In this document: piece by piece, positions 18,187-25,131 of the stretch
How the letters are laid out: the number at the start of each line of letters is the position of its first letter
How positions within the stretch are numbered: the first letter of the stretch is position 1
Assembly: GCF_000712055.1 (NCBI RefSeq)
Contig: NZ_JOOA01000002.1
Span: 1,798,001-1,862,000 of the forward strand
Length of the DNA: 64,000 nucleotides
Reading direction: 5' to 3'
Source of the DNA: Ruminococcus sp. HUN007
Lineage (GTDB): Bacteria > Bacillota > Clostridia > Oscillospirales > Ruminococcaceae
Translations under genes and position numbers: made by a program
The notes under the pieces: generated by a model
The model's input: only the letters and a program-made list of their open reading frames with translations
Databases searched by the model: none
What the model was told of the DNA's origin: nothing

Positions 18187-18504
18187 ATGGACAGTGCAAA
18201 GAAAATAGAAATACTCAAAGATCTTCTTAATGAGAATTCTGATCGTGAAAGTATTTATTATACTGCCCTTGAAGAAATGGGAGATCTTAAAAAAGATTAT
18301 TATGATTACATGACTACAGAACCGATTAGTCTTGATAAGGAACTACTCAGAATACCTGATGCAGATTATGAATTATGTGCTGCACTGCTCACGGCAATAC
18401 TCAGAGAAGACTGTAAGTGCTGCGGTACATTGATCAGAAGAATTAATAACGGTCAGGTTTCCATGCTCCTGAACAAGATGATCGAACTGCTGATAAAGAT
18501 GTAA
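18187..18504 (+). CDS. DUF6508-like hypothetical protein
   Basis: The protein of 105 residues has no signal or membrane segment. The stretch DADYELCAALLTAILREDCK followed by RRINNGQVSMLLNKMIELL resembles the family DUF6508, from memory and without a search. Its N-terminus is helical and acidic. It begins 9 bp after the VOC gene stop and is probably the last gene of the WYL-VOC unit. Its function is unknown. Confidence 0.6.
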   Translation: MDSAKKIEILKDLLNENSDRESIYYTALEEMGDLKKDYYDYMTTEPISLDKELLRIPDADYELCAALLTAILREDCKCCGTLIRRINNGQVSMLLNKMIELLIKM

Positions 18505-18589
18505 TTTGCTATCCGAGATATACAGTGATTTGTCCAAACATGATTATGAAATTCAATGCTTATGAATAGATTTAATTACGAGCATTGAG

Positions 18590-18614
18590 ATTGTGACAAC
18601 AGTGTTGTCACAAT
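18590..18614. repeat. 25-bp palindrome, copy 1
   Basis: The arm ATTGTGACAACA is followed by one G and its exact reverse complement. An identical copy with the same flanks lies at 18,746, and a variant lies inside the YhcG gene at 19,062. No gene is seen in the 285 bp between 18,505 and 18,789. Confidence 0.8.
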
Positions 18615-18745
18615 TCATGCCAATTATATCCTTCTGCATTTTTGCAGATTACAGATTAGATTTATCGCCCAAACGTCTTGAATTCGGGCTTTACAATATT
18701 CATTTATAATTATATAATTATATTAAATGTGAATGCTTAACTAAG

Positions 18746-18770
18746 ATTGTGACAACAGTGTTGTCACAAT
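18746..18770. repeat. 25-bp palindrome, copy 2
   Basis: It is identical to the copy at 18,590 including neighbouring bases (GATT before, TCA after). It ends 20 bp before the YhcG start, so it could act as an operator or cap the leader RNA. Confidence 0.8.
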
Positions 18771-18789
18771 TCAGAAAGGTGAACGTATT

Positions 18790-19779
18790 ATGGATGAGTT
18801 AGTAATTGCAAATCATTTGATTCAAATAATTAACAATTCTAAACAGAAAGCTATGAAAAAGGTCAATGAGGAATTGATACATATGTACTGGGAAATTGGC
18901 GAGTATCTTTATAATGAATCGCAGGATTCTTCCTATGGAGATTCCTATATTGATAACGTAGCTAAAAAAATCCAGGCTGCACTTCCTGGAATTAAAGGGT
19001 TCAACAAGCGTGGATTATACAGAATGAAGAAATTTTACGAAACTTACAGAGACGATAAAAATGTGACAACACTGTTGCCACAAATCAGCTGGTCGAATCA
19101 TCTTACTATACTTTCACAGTCGCGTACTGCCGAAGAACGTCTTTTTTACATGGCACTGTGTGTAAAAGAAAACTACTCTGCAAGAGAGCTGTCACGGCAG
19201 ATGGAAAGTGGTTACTACGAAAGATACATGCTTTCAAAAGAAAAGATTTTACCTGAACCGATAAAAGGCTTAAAAGAAAATCCATTCCTTGACTCGTATG
19301 TAATCGAGTTTTTGAATTTGCCATCGAATTTCAAAGAATCCGATTTAAGAGACGGCCTGATACAAAATATGAAAGATTTCATACTTGAAGTTGGTAAGGA
19401 TTTTACGTTTATTGGTAAAGAAGTTAGAGTTCAGGTTGGCGGGGAAGATTATAAAATAGATCTTCTTTTTTTTCATCGTGGATTACAGTGCCTTGTTGCA
19501 TTTGAATTAAAAATAGGAAAATTTAAACCTGAGTACATATCTAAAATGGATTTTTACCTGGAGGCACTTGATCGCCAAAAGAAAAAGTCAAATGAAAATC
19601 CAAGTGTTGGAATGATATTATGTGCTGCAAAAGATGACGAAGTAGTTGAATATGCTATGAGCAGAACAATGTCTCCGATGATGGTTGCAGAATATCAGCT
19701 TCAGTTACCTGATAAAAATGTTCTTCAGAGAAAACTCCAGGAATTAATCAATATTCCTTTAATTGAAGATGATGAATGA
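18790..19779 (+). CDS. PDDEXK nuclease domain protein, YhcG/DUF1016
   Basis: The 329-residue protein has the DUF1016 N-terminal domain (residues 1-150: VNEELIHMYWEIGEYLYN, RGLYRMKKFYETY, ISWSNHLTILSQSRTAEERLFY) and a C-terminal PD-(D/E)XK nuclease fold (VQVGGEDYKIDLLFFHRGLQCLVAFELKIGKF, with the acidic and lysine residues in IDLLF and FELKIG). YhcG proteins accompany restriction-modification and mobile elements; the exact job is not known. An imperfect palindrome (19,062-19,082) lies in the conserved NVTTLLPQ stretch. AGAAAGG lies before the ATG. The stop overlaps the start of a RhuM fragment by 4 bp. Confidence 0.88.
   Translation: MDELVIANHLIQIINNSKQKAMKKVNEELIHMYWEIGEYLYNESQDSSYGDSYIDNVAKKIQAALPGIKGFNKRGLYRMKKFYETYRDDKNVTTLLPQISWSNHLTILSQSRTAEERLFYMALCVKENYSARELSRQMESGYYERYMLSKEKILPEPIKGLKENPFLDSYVIEFLNLPSNFKESDLRDGLIQNMKDFILEVGKDFTFIGKEVRVQVGGEDYKIDLLFFHRGLQCLVAFELKIGKFKPEYISKMDFYLEALDRQKKKSNENPSVGMILCAAKDDEVVEYAMSRTMSPMMVAEYQLQLPDKNVLQRKLQELINIPLIEDDE
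19062..19082. repeat. Imperfect palindrome inside the YhcG coding region
   Basis: TGTGACAACA and TGTTGCCACA pair with one mismatch around one base. It resembles the two intergenic palindromes upstream and encodes part of VTTLLPQ. Confidence 0.6.
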
Positions 19780-20105
19780 CACTGATTATTAATAATGCTT
19801 TGAAAGAAGAATTATCAAGTGATAATTCAACTGTCGCAAAATTTGCGACAGTTCAAACGGAAGGTGATCGTGAGGTAAAACGTGACATTGAATACTATAA
19901 CCTTGATGTTATAATATCAGTTGGATACCGTGTAAAATCTCAGCGTGGCGTGGAATTCCGTAAGTGGGCAAACAAAGGGGCTGTTAAAAGTGATTCCCTC
20001 GAAAGTATCAGTAAGAAAAGAATTATTGACTGCGATATTGTTCGGATTGAAAAGGCAGTGAAGAAGCATGAGAAAAAAGCTGTGCTGGTTCAAAAAGTAG
20101 CTTAA
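19776..20105 (+). CDS. RhuM-family fragment
   Basis: The 109-residue frame holds the middle of the RhuM (virulence protein) family: INNALKEELS, TVAKFATVQTEGDREVKRDI, EYYNLDVIISVGYRVKSQRG and FRKWANK. The usual N-terminal helix-turn-helix (LTQxQMAELF type) and the long C-terminus are missing; after WANK the sequence is unrelated. It therefore looks like a decayed gene with a start coupled to yhcG (ATGA overlap). A perfect 25-bp palindrome at 19,829-19,853 encodes the VAKFAT stretch. Confidence 0.6.
   Translation: MTLIINNALKEELSSDNSTVAKFATVQTEGDREVKRDIEYYNLDVIISVGYRVKSQRGVEFRKWANKGAVKSDSLESISKKRIIDCDIVRIEKAVKKHEKKAVLVQKVA
19829..19853. repeat. 25-bp perfect palindrome inside the RhuM fragment
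   Basis: The arm AACTGTCGCAAA is followed by one A and its reverse complement, in frame with TVAKFATV. Confidence 0.8.
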
Positions 20106-20180
20106 ATGCGTTCGGATCAGTGCAGTTTTTCCTATTTGGTTTTCTGAAACTAAATTTACAGCCCCAAATACGTGGAGCAA

Positions 20181-20201
20181 CTGTTGCAAAATTTGCAACA
20201 G
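20181..20201. repeat. 21-bp palindrome, RhuM-derived remnant
   Basis: The arm CTGTTGCAAA pairs around one A. The next bases (ATCAAACTTAAGGTGGCTG) resemble the sequence after the palindrome in the RhuM fragment, so this looks like a second decayed copy of that site. Confidence 0.65.
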
Positions 20202-20202
20202 A

Positions 20203-20569
20203 TCAAACTTAAGGTGGCTGCTGCGCAGCAATTATAATAGCACGCCGCAGGCGTACTATTTCATTTGAAGATTTCCTGTTCACTCTAATTTTAAACAGAG
20301 ACAATTATGAGAAAGACGTTTTCATGGGCATTCCGGTTTGGAAGAAAAGCAAAAATAGTTGAACCTGAAAAATTTAAAGTGAAGTATGAAGTACATGGTT
20401 CAGCTGAATGAAGTGCTGTCGGGGATGAATTAAAACAAGGAGTAAAGAAAGCAATGAATAAAATTATAAAAGACACTATTCATGCCAATGGAATAGATAT
20501 TGGCATATATACATCTGACTTTGAAAATGAATATATTTCACTAACCGATATTGCTCGGTATAAAAGTGA
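20203..20569. repeat. 367-bp direct repeat, copy 1
   Basis: It matches 23,523-23,889 at 362 of 367 bases with no gaps, counted by eye. It covers REP-like hairpins, a WYL C-terminal relic and the first 39 codons of the KilA-N gene. Confidence 0.93.
20307..20433 (+). pseudogene. WYL regulator C-terminal relic
   Basis: The frame MRKTFSWAFRFGRKAKIVEP matches the C-terminus of the intact WYL protein upstream (FFAWLFQFGSKAKIVEP). After a frame change it ends MVQLNEVLSGMN, like ...IEDVLNTL there. Only about 40 residues remain. It lies inside the direct repeat and is present again at 23,627. Confidence 0.65.
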
Positions 20570-21305
20570 TTCACCAGATGATGTAATAAAAAACTGGCTA
20601 AGAAATAAGGATATTATAGAATTTTTAGGGCTGTGGGAATCACTAAATAATCCCGGTTTTAAACCCGTCGAATTCGACGGGTTTAAAAAGCAAGCTGGTT
20701 CAAATGCATTTACTTTATCTCCAAAGAAGTGGATTGAATCAACCAGCGCTATTGGAATTGTAAGCAAATCAGGAAGATATGGCGGCACATATGCACATTC
20801 AGACATTGCTTTTGAGTTTGCTTCATGGATCTCACCTGAATTCAAGCTGTATATAATACAGGATTATAAGAGATTAAAAACAGAAGAAACAAGTAAACTC
20901 TCACTTAACTGGAATCTAAACAGAGAAATATCAAAACTGAATTATAAAATTCATACTGATGCTATTAAAGCAAATCTTATCCCACCTGAACTTACACCTA
21001 TTCAGATTTCCTATACTTACGCAAATGAAGCCGATCTTCTTAATACTGTTTTATTCGGTAGGACGGCAAAACAATGGCGTGATGAAAATCCTGAAGCAAA
21101 AGGGAACATAAGAGATCATGCAACGATTTATCAGCTTCTTGTTTTGGCTAACATGGAAAGTTATAATGCAGTCCTTATCAATCAGGGAAAATCGCAGGCT
21201 GAAAGAATGTCACTTCTTCATGAACTTGCAGTTCAGCAGCTGTCTACATTAGACAGACTTGAACTTAATAGTTTACCTGGAATTGAAAAAAAGAACAATG
21301 ACTGA
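20454..21305 (+). CDS. KilA-N domain protein
   Basis: The 283-residue protein has a KilA-N domain at about 25-125 (ISLTDIARYKSDSPDDVIKN, NWLRNKDIIEFLGLWE, GGTYAHSDIAFEFASWISPE), a DNA-binding fold of phage antirepressors. The C-terminal part (about 150-280) is typical of bacterial chromosomal versions (LNTVLFGRTAKQWRDENP, ANMESYNAVLI). ACAAGGAG precedes the ATG. Its first 39 codons lie inside the 367-bp direct repeat and exist again at 23,774. A perfect 32-bp palindrome (20,657-20,688) encodes FKPVEFDGFK. Function in the cell is unknown. Confidence 0.87.
   Translation: MNKIIKDTIHANGIDIGIYTSDFENEYISLTDIARYKSDSPDDVIKNWLRNKDIIEFLGLWESLNNPGFKPVEFDGFKKQAGSNAFTLSPKKWIESTSAIGIVSKSGRYGGTYAHSDIAFEFASWISPEFKLYIIQDYKRLKTEETSKLSLNWNLNREISKLNYKIHTDAIKANLIPPELTPIQISYTYANEADLLNTVLFGRTAKQWRDENPEAKGNIRDHATIYQLLVLANMESYNAVLINQGKSQAERMSLLHELAVQQLSTLDRLELNSLPGIEKKNND
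20657..20688. repeat. 32-bp perfect palindrome inside the KilA-N gene
   Basis: The arm TTTTAAACCCGTCGAA is followed directly by its exact reverse complement. It is fully within the reading frame and encodes FKPVEFDGFK, in a conserved part of the protein. Confidence 0.9.
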
Positions 21306-21317
21306 TTGGGGACTATA

Positions 21318-21412
21318 ATGATACCTCAGTATCGACTCGACGAAACGATGACTCGATATTATTTTGTCGAGTCACTCGATAAAATTTCGTCGAGTCACTT
21401 GACAAAATTGTT
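21318..21412. repeat. Short repeats before the AlbA/RecG-like gene
   Basis: A 23-bp unit containing GTCGAGTCACT occurs twice in tandem (21,361-21,406), and GACTCGACGAAA (21,334-21,345) is the exact inverse of TTTCGTCGAGTC (21,385-21,396). A 33-residue frame starting at 21,318 crosses it (RLDETMTRYYFVESLDKI). It is probably a broken 5' part of the next gene. Confidence 0.6.
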
Positions 21413-22057
21413 TTGCTGAGATATATCAAGAAAGTTATCATCAAGGATAAAACAAAGGCTGAAGCGTTAACAATATTCAATTATTCTTACGCTGCGATAG
21501 AGGAGATACTTTCCAACGCAGTCTATCACCGTTCTTATCAGGTGAGTGAACCGATAACCGTAAGAATTACGCCTGAAAATATCGAAATAACCAGTTTTCC
21601 CGGATTCGACAGAAGTATATCTGATGAAAGCATTGCAAATTACTCAATCCGCGCAAGAGTATACCGCAACCGAAGAATAGGTGATTTTCTCAAAGAGCTT
21701 CACCTTATTGAGGGGCGAAATACAGGCTTTCCGAATGCTATAAAAGCTCTCCGTGAAAATGGTTCGGAGCTGCTTACTTTTGATATGGATGAAAACAGAT
21801 CCTATCTCTCGGTAACGATTCCTGTCCACAGCTATTTTCTCAAAAAAAATGAACAAACAGATAAAAAAGCCGCCTATGAAAAAAAGATCACGGACGCACT
21901 GAAAGACAAGCCGCTCACCCTAACTGAGCTTGCAGCAGCTATGAACTATAAAGGCATAACTAAAAAACTGACAAATACAGTTAATAATATGCTGGCTAGA
22001 AATATCCTCGAAAAAACTGCAGGCGAAGGCAGTGTCAACAAGCTGAAAATAAAATAA
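21413..22057 (+). CDS. N-terminally truncated AlbA/RecG-like ATP-binding protein
   Basis: The frame of 214 residues opens at a TTG. It shows the HATPase-like C-terminal part of the AlbA_2/Schlafen-type ATP-binding regulators (FNYSYAAIEEILSNAVYHRS, VRITPENIEITSFPG, YRNRRIGDFLKELHLIEGRN) and a winged-helix tail (LTLTELAAAMNYKGITKKL). The N-terminal AlbA_2 domain is absent; repeats occupy its place. Full family members are about twice this length. It is probably non-functional. A similar C-terminal remnant lies at 31,459. Confidence 0.6.
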   Translation: MLRYIKKVIIKDKTKAEALTIFNYSYAAIEEILSNAVYHRSYQVSEPITVRITPENIEITSFPGFDRSISDESIANYSIRARVYRNRRIGDFLKELHLIEGRNTGFPNAIKALRENGSELLTFDMDENRSYLSVTIPVHSYFLKKNEQTDKKAAYEKKITDALKDKPLTLTELAAAMNYKGITKKLTNTVNNMLARNILEKTAGEGSVNKLKIK

Positions 22058-22083
22058 TTTTCTCCTGCGAGATTTACGATTAA

Positions 22084-22146
22084 ATGGATGCGCCTTTGGC
22101 GCAATAGAAAAAAGCTGAAAAAATCTGAGGTTTTTTCAGCTTTTTC
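22084..22146. terminator. REP-like hairpin plus bidirectional terminator
   Basis: TGCGCCTTTGGCGCA (22,088-22,102 area) is one of the REP-like hairpins. It is followed by a long stem, AAAAGCTGAAAAAA with TTTTTTCAGCTTTT (22,108-22,145). The 299 bp from 22,058 to 22,356 hold no convincing gene; a 61-residue leftward frame is weak. Confidence 0.7.
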
Positions 22147-22356
22147 TTATTATTTGGCAGAAGCATATCGGGTTTATGGTCAAATACTTTTTTCAGGAAC
22201 GTATGTGTGTCATACTGTTGACTGGACCAAACGTCAAAGCTATCGTTTTGTATCGGCGTCATCATAATTGTTATCTGTCATACATAAGACAGTCTTTTTC
22301 AAATTATCACGTTCCTTATCGATAATCAATTCCTTCAACTCTATTCATAGTTTATA

Positions 22357-22827
22357 CTATTTAAAATCGCAGAAAACATATTTGCCTTTATATTCATAAA
22401 CTGTACAGGTCCTTAAATTCTGCCTTTCGATTTCATTATCCAAATAATTCTGTGTAAATACTACACTATCATTTTCAAGTTTGACTTTATACTTGTAATG
22501 TAATGTGCTTCGTCTGCTGATTTGAGCCAAACTTGATACTGTCTCTATAATTTTGCCTGAATGCTTTACTCCATATTTCATTACTGTTTTTCTCCATATG
22601 ATATATATTATATGGACTATAACAAATATCACGATTAATATTCCAAATCCATATAAATATAAATGATCTTCTTTTTCTGTGAAAATATCGATGAAAAGCT
22701 CTGATAATCTCCTCTTATTTTTGATACTGGAAATTAACTCAGGAGAGAATAGTATGAATTGAAATATCAGTAAAATTATTATGTATAACGGCATGCTTTC
22801 AATTGTACTTTTAGGTTGTTTATTCAT
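22357..22827 (-). CDS. Small membrane protein, paralogue of the 23,024 gene
   Basis: The protein of 156 residues has two membrane helices (LYIIILLIFQFILFS; YGFGILIVIFVIVHIIYIIW) and then a soluble beta-rich tail (GVKHSGKIIETVSS, LHYKYKVKLENDSVVFTQNY, YEYKGKYVFCDFK). The layout resembles DUF3592-type proteins. The gene at 23,024 has the same length, helices and tail pattern, so the two are diverged paralogues. AGGTGA lies before the ATG. AT-rich codon use differs from core genes. Orphan immunity proteins often look like this, but no toxin is evident. Confidence 0.6.
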   Translation of the reverse strand: MNKQPKSTIESMPLYIIILLIFQFILFSPELISSIKNKRRLSELFIDIFTEKEDHLYLYGFGILIVIFVIVHIIYIIWRKTVMKYGVKHSGKIIETVSSLAQISRRSTLHYKYKVKLENDSVVFTQNYLDNEIERQNLRTCTVYEYKGKYVFCDFK

Positions 22828-22835
22828 TTCTTATT

Positions 22836-23018
22836 TCACCTGTATTCTATTGTAACACTATGCCCTTCAAACCATGGATTGCAAGTGAATTGGTTATATT
22901 TTTGAGATATATTCCATATGGATTGAACATTTGAAGCACTTGACTCTAACGACATAGATTTTATATTGGTAATAAAATCATATAAGGCTGAATTGCTTTG
23001 ATGGTTGAGAGTGTGCAA
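22836..23018 (-). CDS. Small hypothetical ORF between two membrane-protein genes
   Basis: This is a 60-residue frame with a TTG start and no clear ribosome site, ending NQFTCNPWFEGHSVTIEYR 8 bp before the next gene. It starts 5 bp after the upstream stop. It may be the remaining C-terminus of a larger protein. Support is positional only. Confidence 0.3.
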   Translation of the reverse strand: MHTLNHQSNSALYDFITNIKSMSLESSASNVQSIWNISQKYNQFTCNPWFEGHSVTIEYR

Positions 23019-23023
23019 AGTGA

Positions 23024-23491
23024 TTATCTAAAGTCTGTTATAAAAACCATGTTGTGCCATTTAATTATCGTACACATTGATTCTGGAAAACATTCATGAA
23101 ACTTGGTTAGGTTTATATAATAACAAAAACTCTTTCCTATAAAGCCATCTGGTGTTCTAACCACTATTCTGTGTTTTATTGAACGTGGATCAAGTAGACT
23201 TCTTTTGTTTTCGAAAGATATAATTTCAGCTGTGCATCTGACACCATATATCGTACTAATAATAAATAACAAAAGATAAATAATGTTTAAAACCAAAAAC
23301 CAAAACACCGGAAGAAAAAACAAAATATTAAACGGAGACACAAACAAATTATAAGTAATTATTTCAGTCAATTTGTACTCGGGTGTGTTTTGTGCCATTT
23401 TTATTGTGAAGGCTATTGTAATAACTATGTATATTATCAATGATACTAATAAACCTTTTAATGCATCTCTAATATATACATTGATTTTCAT
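23024..23491 (-). CDS. Small membrane protein, paralogue of the 22,357 gene
   Basis: The protein of 155 residues has helices ALKGLLVSLIIYIVITIAF and VFWFLVLNIIYLLLFIIST, then a soluble tail (GVRCTAEIISFENKRS, HRIVVRTPDGFIGKSF, TIIKWHNMVFITDFR). ATG 23491 is chosen because GGAG lies 6 bp before it; the longer open frame begins inside a repeat. It heads a leftward cassette of three frames inside the segment bounded by the 367-bp repeats. Its function is unknown. Confidence 0.6.
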   Translation of the reverse strand: MKINVYIRDALKGLLVSLIIYIVITIAFTIKMAQNTPEYKLTEIITYNLFVSPFNILFFLPVFWFLVLNIIYLLLFIISTIYGVRCTAEIISFENKRSLLDPRSIKHRIVVRTPDGFIGKSFCYYINLTKFHECFPESMCTIIKWHNMVFITDFR

Positions 23492-23504
23492 ATTAATCTC
23501 CATT

Positions 23505-23521
23505 CTGTCGCTTTGCGACAG
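23505..23521. repeat. Short palindrome of the RhuM-site type
   Basis: CTGTCGC and GCGACAG are separated by TTT. It lies directly before direct-repeat copy 2, just as a related palindrome lies directly before copy 1. Confidence 0.6.
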
Positions 23522-23522
23522 T

Positions 23523-23889
23523 TCAAACTTAAGGTGGCTGCTGCGCAGCAATTATAATAGCACGCCGCAGGCGTACTATTTCATTTGAAGATTTCCTGTT
23601 CACTCTAATTTTAAACAGAGATAATTATGAGAAAGACGTTTTCATGGGCATTCCGGTTTGGAAGAAAAGAAAAAATAGTTGAATCTGAAAAATTTAAAGT
23701 GAAGTATGAAGTACATGGTTCAGCTGAATGAAGTGCTGGCGGGGATGAATTAAAACAAGGAGTAAAGAAAGCAATGAATAAAATTATAAAAGACACTATT
23801 CATGCCAATGGAATAGATATTGGCATATATACATCTGACTTTGAAAATGAATATATTTCACTAACTGATATTGCTCGGTATAAAAGTGA
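23523..23889. repeat. 367-bp direct repeat, copy 2
   Basis: It has five mismatches to 20,203-20,569, at constant offset 3320. It carries the second copy of the WYL relic and the truncated KilA-N start. Confidence 0.93.
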
Positions 23890-23941
23890 ACTGGGCCCCG
23901 TTTTTTTACCATCAAAACCTACGGGTCTTATTTCTTACTGA
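23774..23941 (+). pseudogene. Truncated KilA-N gene copy
   Basis: The first 39 codons equal those of the KilA-N gene at 20,454 (MNKIIKDTIHANGIDIGIYT), with the same ribosome site. The homology stops after YKSE at the repeat edge and the frame ends 17 codons later in unrelated sequence. Confidence 0.85.
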
Positions 23942-24068
23942 ACTTTACCTACTTTTTAAAACATAAAATAACTGTTCACGATCTTCATCAGATTTATAAT
24001 GACTGCTTTCGATAATCTCGCAAAGCGCCGTGATATATTCGTTCTTATGAAAGAGTGTGGCTGCAGAC

Positions 24069-24104
24069 AAAAGCTCTCACAGTTTCGGCTGAGAGAGCTT
24101 TTTA
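24069..24104. terminator. Intrinsic terminator
   Basis: AAAGCTCTC and GAGAGCTTT pair, with T runs. It lies 14 bp past the stop of the leftward decarboxylase-cupin gene. Confidence 0.7.
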
Positions 24105-24117
24105 AACAGCATAGCAG

Positions 24118-24873
24118 TTATTTCAATTTATTGTAATCATTATCGGATACAGCCTCGCACCATTCCGTGCCTGCTTCCTCGCCCTGTATCTCTATTGCAA
24201 GATGAGCAAACCAGCTGTCCCCTGCTGCACCGTGCCAGTGCTTAACGCCTGCCGGGATATTTACTATATCGCCTGCGTGAAGTTCTCTTGCTTCCTTCCC
24301 GTACTCCTGATACCAGCCGCGTCCGCCGATACAGATAAGCATCTGTCCGCCGCCGCTTTTTGCGCGATGGATATGCCAGTTGTTCCTGCAGGCAGGCTCA
24401 AATGTTACATTATAAACAGGTATCTGCTCCGTGGAAACCGGTGCAAGATAGCTTTGTCCCTTAAAGTAAGCGCCGTAAGGATTCGGCTCTCCAATTGGGA
24501 ACATGATCTCACTCTGGAACCGGTCCTTTTCCGAAACTAAAGAAGAGTTATCTGCGTAAACTTCTTTCGCGATGCTGAACACTGCCCAGGCGTGCGGCCA
24601 TCCTGCATAGAATGCTGTGTGGGTGATGACTGCCGCCATTTCTTTCTGCGATACGCCGTGATTTTTCGCATTCTGAATATGGTAGCGGATAGAATTATCC
24701 GTCACGCCCTGCGACATAAGTGCGACCACAGTGATCATGCTGCGCGTTTTCAGATCAATATCAGTATTGTTCCAGTTCTCACCGAAAAGAATATCATCAT
24801 TAAAATGTGCAAAGTCCGGAGCAAACTCTCCGAGCTGCGCTCTGCCTGCTGTCTGTACGATCTTTTCAGCCAT
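24118..24873 (-). CDS. Carboxymuconolactone decarboxylase-cupin fusion protein
   Basis: The 251-residue protein joins a CMD/AhpD-like helical domain (residues of about 25-105: TDIDLKTRSMITVVALMSQG, QKEMAAVITHTAFYAGWPHA) to a cupin (about 140-235: NNWHIHRAKSGGGQMLICIG, LHAGDIVNIPAGVKHWHGA) with the metal-type histidines. The AhpD redox cysteine pair is absent, so a peroxidase-reductase role is unlikely. GGAGG fixes the start at 24873. It lies downstream of a LysR gene, and a flavodoxin gene lies on the other side of that regulator; such clusters are usually redox or quinone related, which is inference. Confidence 0.88.
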   Translation of the reverse strand: MAEKIVQTAGRAQLGEFAPDFAHFNDDILFGENWNNTDIDLKTRSMITVVALMSQGVTDNSIRYHIQNAKNHGVSQKEMAAVITHTAFYAGWPHAWAVFSIAKEVYADNSSLVSEKDRFQSEIMFPIGEPNPYGAYFKGQSYLAPVSTEQIPVYNVTFEPACRNNWHIHRAKSGGGQMLICIGGRGWYQEYGKEARELHAGDIVNIPAGVKHWHGAAGDSWFAHLAIEIQGEEAGTEWCEAVSDNDYNKLK

Positions 24874-24894
24874 AATTATACCTCCGTAAAAAAA

Positions 24895-24948
24895 GAGTAC
24901 AGGTTTATGTCCTGTACTCATTATAGCATGATTTATTTAGTATGTAAA
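24895..24948 (-). promoter_or_regulatory. Promoter and dyad upstream of the decarboxylase-cupin gene
   Basis: Reading leftward, TTTACA (24,948-24,943) and TATAAT (24,925-24,920) are 17 bp apart. A dyad, GAGTACAGG and CCTGTACTC (24,895-24,919), covers the expected transcription start and is followed by seven T on the minus strand. Because the start falls inside the dyad, an operator is more likely than a terminator. Confidence 0.65.
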
Positions 24949-25131
24949 ATGCTTATTTTGTATAGCTTTGTATGCTCAGACTGTATACATTTGATGTACT
25001 CCAGAAATTATCCGGCCGCTCCGACTGAGATCATACCGTTTACTTTCTCCTGTTCATGGAATCCGCTGTCTGTTTTGTTCATCAGCGACACAACTTCCAC
25101 AGCTTACGTTGTTTATTCATTTTTACGCGCC

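Noticed and set aside
22080-22265. 61-residue minus-strand frame
   Set aside because: It ends in a REP-like hairpin and terminator and has no support beyond being open.
14000-24100. Island as a prophage
   Set aside because: No capsid, tail, terminase or lysis genes were seen; the relics are of conjugative-element type.
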